Origin: Candidatus Atribacteria bacterium
Lineage (GTDB): Bacteria; Atribacterota; Atribacteria; Atribacterales; Atribacteraceae
Assembly (NCBI GenBank): GCA_003561145.1
Contig: PWXL01000021.1
Coordinates: forward strand, 1 to 5,096
Length of the DNA stretch: 5,096 nt
Direction of reading: 5' to 3'
Shown: positions 1 through 4,309 of the stretch, one piece after another
Layout: every line of letters begins with the position of its first letter
How positions within the stretch are numbered: position 1 is the stretch's first letter
Made by a program: the position numbers and the translations under genes
The notes under the pieces: generated by a model
Database searches by the model: none
Seen by the model: the letters and a program-made list of their open reading frames with translations, nothing else
Told to the model about the DNA's origin: nothing

Positions 1-2
1 AG

Positions 3-23
3 TAAGACGTAAGAAGTGAGACG
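3..23. repeat. Degenerate 7-bp tandem repeat (3 units)
   Basis: Three head-to-tail heptamers, TAAGACG, TAAGAAG and TGAGACG, lie at the extreme left edge of the window, so the array may continue upstream. The units differ by one or two bases. No coding function is apparent. It looks like a short intergenic repeat of the kind that can be scattered through a genome, but this cannot be tested from one copy. Confidence 0.6.
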
Positions 24-62
24 TGGTAAAGCCAAAAGCAGGGAAAGTCCCGATAATTTTGT

Positions 63-74
63 AATTACGTAATT
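63..74. repeat. 12-bp perfect palindrome AATTACGTAATT
   Basis: AATTAC followed directly by GTAATT forms a perfect 12-bp palindrome in the noncoding region upstream of the HAD gene. It could be an operator-like protein-binding site, or chance in AT-rich DNA. I see no adjacent promoter clear enough to favour a regulatory role. Confidence 0.35.
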
Positions 75-154
75 TCATAGACGGGATTCAAACAGCCGGT
101 GGAGCAAAGAGAAGCGTTGAAACAGAGGAGGTGCCTTTCAAAAAAGGTATTTCC

Positions 155-178
155 GCTCCAACACTCCAACGCTCCAAC
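155..178. repeat. 8-bp tandem repeat (3 units, GCTCCAAC)
   Basis: Three contiguous octamers, GCTCCAAC, ACTCCAAC and GCTCCAAC, end 11 bases before the Shine-Dalgarno tract of the HAD gene. Only the first base of the middle unit varies. The array lies in what is probably the 5' untranslated region of that gene. Function unknown: it may be a genome-wide intergenic repeat or a slippage-prone microsatellite. Confidence 0.7.
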
Positions 179-189
179 AATCAATTTAC

Positions 190-196
190 AAAGGAG
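190..196 (+). promoter_or_regulatory. Ribosome binding site of the HAD gene
   Basis: AAAGGAG ends 7 bases before the GTG codon at 204. This fixes the start there rather than at an in-frame GTG at 99, which has no such site and would add 35 residues unlike the family N-terminus. Confidence 0.8.
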
Positions 197-203
197 AACA
201 ATT

Positions 204-830
204 GTGTATAAATGCATTGTATTTGATGTTGATGGGACACTTATTGATACGGAAAATGTCATAATTCGAGCGCTTCAGTTGGTGTTAGAGCGGAGAGGGC
301 GTTTTTCCCCCGGCGATAACCTTGATTTTGTTCTTGGAATTCCTGGAGATATATCTCTCAATAAACTGGGTGTATCCGATTGTGCACAGGCGATACAAGA
401 GTGGAATGAACACATACAGAACCTGTCCGGAGATATACAGCTCTTTGATGGAATCGTACCATTGATTGAAGCCTTAGAGGAACGAAATATTCGTAAAGGT
501 ATCGTCACCTCAAAAACACGGAAAGAACTCAAGGACGATTTCGGATCTTTTGGCTTATTAGGGCGGTTCGCACATGTTGTATGTGTCGATGATACCCCTT
601 TTCACAAACCACATCCCGCACCTCTTGTTTGTTGTCTTGAATCTGCAGGAGTTCCACCGGAGCATGCGCTGTATATAGGGGATACCATCTATGATTCAGA
701 ATGCGCACGTTCAGCAGGAGTTGATTTCGCACTGGCAGGCTGGGGAGCGAAAAGCGAGTCTATTGTGCCTTTCGATCTATTCTTGAAGTATCCGCTTGAT
801 CTTCTTTCTCTGCTGGAAGTGAGGGAGTAA
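204..830 (+). CDS. HAD-superfamily hydrolase, phosphoglycolate phosphatase/PpaX-like
   Basis: A 208-residue cytoplasmic hydrolase of the haloacid dehalogenase superfamily, expected to remove phosphate from a small metabolite through an aspartyl-phosphate intermediate. All four HAD motifs are visible: motif I FDVDGTLID near the N-terminus (nucleophile Asp8, acid/base Asp10), motif II IVTSK (Thr102/Ser103), motif III HKPHP (Lys135) and motif IV YIGDTIYD (Asp160, Asp164). The stretch between motif I and motif II is long enough for the helical C1 cap of subfamily IA, which includes phosphoglycolate phosphatase (Gph) and pyrophosphatase PpaX, and the length fits them. The start is GTG at 204, 7 bases after AAAGGAG; with it the protein opens MYKCIVFDVDGT, as usual for the family. 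The substrate cannot be read from sequence. The gene precedes the trp promoter and is probably a separate transcription unit. No terminator is obvious after its TAA stop. Confidence 0.9.
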   Translation: MYKCIVFDVDGTLIDTENVIIRALQLVLERRGRFSPGDNLDFVLGIPGDISLNKLGVSDCAQAIQEWNEHIQNLSGDIQLFDGIVPLIEALEERNIRKGIVTSKTRKELKDDFGSFGLLGRFAHVVCVDDTPFHKPHPAPLVCCLESAGVPPEHALYIGDTIYDSECARSAGVDFALAGWGAKSESIVPFDLFLKYPLDLLSLLEVRE

Positions 831-842
831 AAATCAGCTGGA

Positions 843-891
843 AACGGAACCACAATATGGATTGAAGCTCTTGTAACGGAACCGCACATAT
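843..891. repeat. Direct repeat AACGGAACC in the HAD-trp spacer
   Basis: AACGGAACC occurs at 843-851 and again at 875-883, a 32-bp offset (about three helical turns). Both copies are followed by a similar C/A/T tail (ACAATAT versus GCACATAT). They lie 36-76 bases upstream of the -35 box of the trp promoter. They could be paired regulator sites or a remnant duplication. Confidence 0.5.
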
Positions 892-917
892 TTTATGAAT
901 TTTTTTTATGAATTTTT
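891..917 (+). repeat. AT-rich 13-bp-period repeat upstream of the trp promoter
   Basis: TTTTATGAATTTTT occurs twice (891-904 and 904-917, sharing one base), directly before the -35 box. The tract is almost pure A/T with T runs, as seen in UP elements that contact the alpha subunit of RNA polymerase. The UP-element role is inference; the duplication is directly visible. Confidence 0.5.
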
Positions 918-918
918 A

Positions 919-947
919 TTGACAATGTTTTTTTTCCCGTTTACAAT
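919..947 (+). promoter_or_regulatory. Sigma-70/sigma-A type promoter of the trp operon
   Basis: A perfect -35 box TTGACA (919-924) is separated by the ideal 17 bases from a near-consensus -10 box TACAAT (942-947). Transcription should start at about 953-955, roughly 17 bases before the first T-box helix. No repressor operator is evident, which fits control by the downstream riboswitch rather than at initiation. Confidence 0.88.
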
Positions 948-1179
948 GTGTGAACGATAATACATACCAGGCAATGATGAGGACGAGTACTTTCCCACCC
1001 GGATCCGGAGAGAGCCGGGGCAAGGTGAGAGCCCGGTGTTCCGGGGGAAACGAATGGACCTCTGAGCCGCCCGCCGAAAACCATATGAGTAGGCCGGGCA
1101 GGGTTCTTCCCTCTAAAGAAGACCAGGTATCGGATCAGAAGGTCCCGTACCCGAGTGAGTGGGCAGTTTCACTGCCAAC

Positions 1180-1214
1180 AAGAGTGGTACCGCGAGTATG
1201 AGCCTTCGTCTCTT
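1180..1214 (+). promoter_or_regulatory. T-box antiterminator with tRNA-acceptor-binding bulge
   Basis: AAGAG (1180-1184) pairs with CUCUU (1210-1214), and GCGA (1192-1195) pairs with UCGU (1206-1209, one G-U pair). Between them on the 5' side is the 7-base bulge UGGUACC (1185-1191), whose UGGU pairs with the free NCCA end of uncharged tRNA. The helix uses bases 1206-1214, which otherwise form the 5' arm of the terminator, so the two structures exclude each other. The base expected to meet the tRNA discriminator is U1188. Confidence 0.9.
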
Positions 1215-1233
1215 GGAGACGAGGGCTTTTTTT
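1201..1233 (+). terminator. Intrinsic terminator of the T-box leader
   Basis: AGCCTTCGTCTC (1201-1212) pairs with GAGACGAGGGCT (1216-1227) in a 12-bp stem with one G-U pair and a TTG loop. A run of seven T residues follows (1227-1233). It should form when tRNA-Trp is charged and stop transcription 14 bases before trpE. Confidence 0.95.
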
Positions 1234-1235
1234 AT

Positions 1236-1241
1236 GGGAGG
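1236..1241 (+). promoter_or_regulatory. Ribosome binding site of trpE
   Basis: GGGAGG immediately follows the terminator U-tract. It lies 5 bases before GTG 1247 and only 3 before an out-of-frame ATG at 1245. The spacing to the GTG is short but workable, and GTG 1247 is in the trpE frame. Confidence 0.75.
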
Positions 1242-1246
1242 AACAT

Positions 1247-2656
1247 GTGCAGTATATACAGCCAGGCGAAGAAAAGGTGATGTCTCTTTTTCAGGAGGGG
1301 TATGCATCCGTTCCTGTGTGGAGTGAAACGCTGGCTGACCGTTTCACTCCGGTTACCTTGTTTGACGCTTTTCGTGACCGAAAACCGGTTATTTTATTGG
1401 AAAGCGCTGAAAGAGGTGAAATATGGGGAAGATATTCTCTCCTCATTTTTGACGTGGATGAGGAAATCAGGTATAGGGGTTTTTCCAATTGGCTGGGGAA
1501 GCTCGAGGATCGATTTCCAGTGGAAAAAGTCTATCCTGAACCCCATGTTCCCTTTCTGGGTGGAGCAGTAGGTTTTCTCAGTTACGAAGCAGTCAAAACG
1601 TGGGAAAAAATTCCTCCCAACCTGGAATCAGAATATCCCATAGCCTATTTTGTCTCTGCTCCACGTTTTTTGTACTTTGATCATTTGCGGCATACCATGG
1701 GCGCCGTATACCTGGTAGGTGAAAATGACGAAAGGGGGTATCGGAAGGCAAGAGAATGGATTGCGGGTATTTTTGCAACCATGGAATCCTACTCTGGTAA
1801 AAAAGAAAAGGTCTCTTTTCGTCTCACAGGGCCGGTCAGCTCCAACTTCAGCCAACACGAATTTCAAAAAGCGGTCGAACAAGTCCGCTGCCTCATCGAA
1901 GACGGGCATGCCTCCCAGGTAGTTCTCTCCAGGCGTTTTTCGGCAACTTTCCAGGGTGATCCTTTTGAGTCTTACCGGGAGCTTCGATCTCTTAATCCCT
2001 CTCCATACCTGTTTTACCTGGATGCGGGTGATTTTCAGTTGGCCGGATCTTCCCCAGAAATGTTGATCAAGTTGCAGGGCGGTGTTTTGAGAACACGGCC
2101 GATTGCCGGTACACGCAAGCGGAGAGATGATGCCACTGATGCAGAAATAGTGGCTGACTTGATGGGGGATGAAAAAGAAAACGCAGAGCATGTCATGCTC
2201 CTGGACCTTGGACGGAATGATTTGGGACGTGTATGCCGGCCTGGTACAGTCGAGGTAGAGGAGTTTATGAAAGTTGAACGCTATTCTCATGTGTATCATA
2301 TTGTCTCCAGTGTCCGTGGTCTCTTGCGTGACGGTATTACTCCCTGGAAAGCATTGCAGGCGTGTTTTCCGGCCGGGACTGTCAGTGGAGCACCCAAAGT
2401 GCGGGCGATGCAAATCATTGAAGAAATGGAACCATCACCACGGGGACCATACGCCGGTGCCTTGGGATACGTGAGCCGAAACGGTTCGGTAGATACGGCT
2501 ATCGTGATCCGGACATTGTTTTTTTCCAACGGTACCGCTTCCGTCCAGGCAGGTGCAGGTATAGTACATGATTCTATACCCGAAAGTGAATTCCAGGAAA
2601 CTGCGAATAAGGCAGAAGCGCTTCTTACGGCCCTGAGAAACGCCGAGAGGAGCTAA
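1247..2656 (+). CDS. trpE: Anthranilate synthase component I (TrpE)
   Basis: A 469-residue chorismate-binding subunit that, with ammonia delivered by TrpG, converts chorismate to anthranilate, the first committed step to tryptophan. The N-terminal domain carries LLES (residues 50-53), the tryptophan-binding feedback motif, and GGAVGFLSYE (105-114). The chorismate-binding domain shows RPIAGTRKR (284-292), DEKENAEHVMLLDLGRNDLG (308-327), ERYSHVYHIVSSVRG (344-358), PAGTVSGAPKVRAMQII (375-391), and the C-terminal QAGAGIVHDSIPESEFQET (434-452) with the metal-binding glutamates. The presence of LLES points to TrpE, rather than PabB or a salvage enzyme, and to end-product inhibition. Length is slightly under the usual 490-520. 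GTG 1247 was chosen because the segment QPGEEKVMSLFQEG aligns with the family's opening P-x-x-E-E-F-x-x-L pattern; ATG 1280 is the alternative. First gene after the T-box; trpG starts 24 bases after its stop. Confidence 0.97.
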   Translation: MQYIQPGEEKVMSLFQEGYASVPVWSETLADRFTPVTLFDAFRDRKPVILLESAERGEIWGRYSLLIFDVDEEIRYRGFSNWLGKLEDRFPVEKVYPEPHVPFLGGAVGFLSYEAVKTWEKIPPNLESEYPIAYFVSAPRFLYFDHLRHTMGAVYLVGENDERGYRKAREWIAGIFATMESYSGKKEKVSFRLTGPVSSNFSQHEFQKAVEQVRCLIEDGHASQVVLSRRFSATFQGDPFESYRELRSLNPSPYLFYLDAGDFQLAGSSPEMLIKLQGGVLRTRPIAGTRKRRDDATDAEIVADLMGDEKENAEHVMLLDLGRNDLGRVCRPGTVEVEEFMKVERYSHVYHIVSSVRGLLRDGITPWKALQACFPAGTVSGAPKVRAMQIIEEMEPSPRGPYAGALGYVSRNGSVDTAIVIRTLFFSNGTASVQAGAGIVHDSIPESEFQETANKAEALLTALRNAERS

Positions 2657-2667
2657 TTGAGATTGAA

Positions 2668-2673
2668 GGGAGG
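2668..2673 (+). promoter_or_regulatory. Ribosome binding site of trpG
   Basis: GGGAGG lies 7 bases before ATG 2681. It selects this ATG over an in-frame TTG at 2657, and the protein then begins MTVVIDNYDSFTYN, the typical TrpG N-terminus. Confidence 0.88.
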
Positions 2674-2680
2674 TACTGTC

Positions 2681-3257
2681 ATGACAGTGGTCATCGATAA
2701 TTATGATTCATTCACCTACAACCTCGTTCAGTATGCAGGAGAACTTGCTGGAGAGGACCCTGTGGTATTCCGGAACGATGCAGTCACTGTGGATGAACTC
2801 GTAGAAGTGAATCCCGAACGTATTATTATTTCTCCGGGGCCCAGAGACCCCCATGATGTGGGGGTAACCAACGAGGTTATTTCCCATTTTGCTTCGAGTA
2901 CACCTATTTTAGGGGTGTGTCTTTGGCCATCAGTGTATCGGGTTCATTGAAGGCGCCCGGATTGTAAAAGCCCTCAAACCCTGCCACGGAAAAAGTTCCC
3001 GCATCCGCTTGCTTCCTTCTCCATTGTTTGAAGGCCTGCCTGAAGAAATCATCGCCGGCAGGTATCATTCCCTGGTAATAGATTCCCATTGGCTTCCCTC
3101 TACCTTGAGGGTGACTGCCTGGAGCGGCGAAGGGGAAATAATGGCTCTTGAGCACATTCGATATCCTCTCTTTGGTGTTCAGTTTCATCCCGAGTCGGTA
3201 TTGACTCCACAGGGTAAGGAAATATTGAAAAATTTCTTAAGGGTACGCTTCCCATGA
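2681..3257 (+). CDS. trpG: Anthranilate synthase glutaminase subunit (TrpG), needs +1 frameshift
   Basis: Class I glutamine amidotransferase that hydrolyses glutamine and channels ammonia to TrpE; in many bacteria the same subunit also serves as PabA for folate. The first frame (2681-2923, 81 residues) shows DNYDSFTYNLVQY, IISPGPRDP with the oxyanion loop, and GVCL with nucleophile Cys80. The second frame (from 2925, 110 residues) continues exactly with GHQCIG, HGKSS, GRYHSLVID and GVQFHPESVLT, giving His169 and Glu171 of the triad. Skipping one T in the run 2922-2924 yields a 191-residue protein of normal family length. Unshifted reading instead ends at TGA 2948-2950 after 89 residues (tail WPSVYRVH) and lacks His and Glu. 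No other defect is visible in either half. The gene's TGA overlaps trpD's ATG (ATGA). It may be a programmed frameshift, an indel error in the sequence, or a true mutation. Confidence 0.9.
2911..2950 (+). other. Candidate +1 frameshift site CUU-UGG-C in trpG
   Basis: In the trpG frame the codons run GGG GTG TGT CTT TGG CCA. The family motif GVCLGHQ requires CTT followed by GGC, so reading must move +1 over one T at 2922-2924. The heptamer CUUUGGC (2921-2927) differs by one base from the prfB frameshift heptamer CUUUGAC, where tRNA-Leu slips from CUU to UUU. Here the slow A-site codon would be UGG (Trp, 2924-2926) instead of a stop. Upstream, GGGGUG (2912-2917) can form six consecutive pairs (one G-U) with the usual anti-Shine-Dalgarno core CACCUC, playing the part of the prfB internal SD, though it sits about 2 bases further from the CUU. 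Unshifted ribosomes stop at 2948-2950. That it is functional is inference. Confidence 0.5.
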
Positions 3258-4291
3258 CCACAACATTTCCAGAACTCGCAGAAAAACTTATATCGGGAGT
3301 TCCACTTTCTTTTGAGGAAGCGAAAAACGTGATGCGCATGTTCCTGGTGAATGTATTGACTCCTGCGCAGGCGGGTGCCCTGTTAACCGCCTTACGGATG
3401 AGAGGAGAAACCGGGGAGGAGTTAGCCGGTTTCGCGTCTTATTTACGGGAAAGCGCCGTATCCTTTTCTCTCCCTCCCGGGATGAAGGCGATTGATACCT
3501 GCGGCACCGGTGGAGATGGGTCAGGAACATTCAATGTCTCCACCGCTGCTGCACTGGTTGCCTGTACATGCGGGGTGGCAGTGGTAAAACATGGAAACCG
3601 TGCTGTTTCAAGTATTTCCGGAAGCGCAGACTTTCTGGAAGCGCTGGGAATCAGGGTTACCCTTTCTCCATCGGCGGCGAGTGAGTTATTGAGAAAAACA
3701 GGGTTTACCTTTTTATTCGCTCCCATCTTTCATCCTGCTTTCAAGGCGGTTCAGCACATAAGGCGGGAGCTGGGAGTTCGGACTATCTTCAATGTCCTCG
3801 GTCCCTTGATAAACCCCGCTCCGGTGAGCTTTAAGCTTATGGGGGTATATGATCCCAAGCTACTCACCCCGGCCGGCGAGGCCTTAGCGCATCAGGGTGT
3901 CGAACGCGCTCTGGTGGTGTGGGGAGAACCGGGTTTGGATGAAGTGAGCCCCTGTGGATGCACACAGGCGATACTGGTTGAAAAGAAAAATATGCGGGAA
4001 ATGACGCTTTCACCACGTGAAGTAGATTTGGATGCCTGTTCTTTGGAAGACCTGAAAGGAGGAACAAGCGGAGAGAACGCAGAAACATTCCGTGCGCTTT
4101 GTGCGGGGAAGGAGCGCGGGCCGTTACGGGGAGCGGTGGTTCTGAACGCAGCCGTCACTGTATGGTTGGCAGGAAGAGCAAGGAGTATTCGGGTTGCCCG
4201 CAGCATGGTGGAAAACGTCCTTGATTCGGGAATGGTACTCGACAAGGTTCGTTCAATCAGTCGGATCAGTTCTCTGAAGGCTGAGCTTTAA
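3254..4291 (+). CDS. trpD: Anthranilate phosphoribosyltransferase (TrpD)
   Basis: A 345-residue cytoplasmic enzyme that transfers phosphoribosyl from PRPP to anthranilate, making phosphoribosyl-anthranilate. An N-terminal helical domain (about residues 1-70) precedes the type III phosphoribosyltransferase-like domain. The PRPP-binding loop is DTCGTGGDGSGTFNVST (81-97), followed by KHGNRAVSS (112-120), SGSAD (122-126), the anthranilate-side segment HIRRELGVRTIFNVLGPLIN (168-187) and the metal-binding GLDEVSP (227-233, Asp229 and Glu230). Length is normal for stand-alone TrpD, so there is no TrpG fusion as in enteric bacteria. Its ATG overlaps the trpG TGA (ATGA), implying translational coupling, and a modest AAGGGT at 3239-3244 lies 9 bases ahead. 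Because coupling depends on ribosomes finishing trpG in the shifted frame, the upstream frameshift could affect trpD output. Confidence 0.97.
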   Translation: MTTTFPELAEKLISGVPLSFEEAKNVMRMFLVNVLTPAQAGALLTALRMRGETGEELAGFASYLRESAVSFSLPPGMKAIDTCGTGGDGSGTFNVSTAAALVACTCGVAVVKHGNRAVSSISGSADFLEALGIRVTLSPSAASELLRKTGFTFLFAPIFHPAFKAVQHIRRELGVRTIFNVLGPLINPAPVSFKLMGVYDPKLLTPAGEALAHQGVERALVVWGEPGLDEVSPCGCTQAILVEKKNMREMTLSPREVDLDACSLEDLKGGTSGENAETFRALCAGKERGPLRGAVVLNAAVTVWLAGRARSIRVARSMVENVLDSGMVLDKVRSISRISSLKAEL

Positions 4292-4309
4292 GAAGGGGGG
4301 TGTTCTTTC

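Larger units (their letters stand above)
954..1235 (+). ncRNA. T-box leader riboswitch, tryptophan-specific (UGG specifier)
   Basis: A cis-acting leader RNA that binds tRNA-Trp and lets transcription continue into the trp genes only when the tRNA is uncharged. Stem I can be traced from 971 to 1067: GC/GC at its foot, a kink-turn region, GAGG (979-982) with CCUC (1059-1062), an AGUA/GAA loop-E specifier loop, UUUCCC (991-996) with GGGAAA (1045-1050), CCGGA (999-1003) with UCCGG (1040-1044), an AGAG bulge, and a distal CCGGG/CCCGG helix with an apical GGUGAGA loop. The specifier after GAA is UGG at 1055-1057 followed by A, the anticodon match for tRNA-Trp. Stem II (GCCCGCC 1069-1075 with 1092-1099) contains the GAA/AGUA S-turn. 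Stem III is GGCAGU/ACUGCC (1162-1176). The T-box sequence AGAGTGGTACCGCG is at 1181-1194. The start coordinate is approximate. Confidence 0.96.

Noticed and set aside
40..115. Possible tRNA, because GGGATTCAAAC resembles a T-arm
   Set aside because: No acceptor, D-arm or anticodon helices can be drawn around it.
134..150. Weak hairpin CCTTT/AAAGG as a terminator
   Set aside because: The stem is short and A/T-rich, without a following T run on either strand.
99..203. N-terminal extension of the HAD gene from GTG 99
   Set aside because: The added 35 residues are basic and unlike the family, run through the octamer repeat, and have no ribosome site; AAAGGAG before GTG 204 decides the start.
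950..1201. 83-codon + strand open frame over the leader
   Set aside because: It coincides with the T-box RNA, has no Shine-Dalgarno site, and its bases are fully explained by conserved RNA helices.
1628..2413. 261-codon open frame on the - strand inside trpE
   Set aside because: It lies wholly antisense to a well-conserved trpE, has no recognisable domain and is low-complexity in the manner of a codon-bias shadow.
2657..2680. TTG 2657 as the trpG start
   Set aside because: The GGGAGG site lies downstream of it and serves ATG 2681, where the family N-terminus begins.
2951..3257. Independent second gene for the C-terminal half of trpG
   Set aside because: There is no ribosome site or start at the junction, and the conserved GHQ motif begins directly at the frame change, before any plausible start codon such as the one near 3009.
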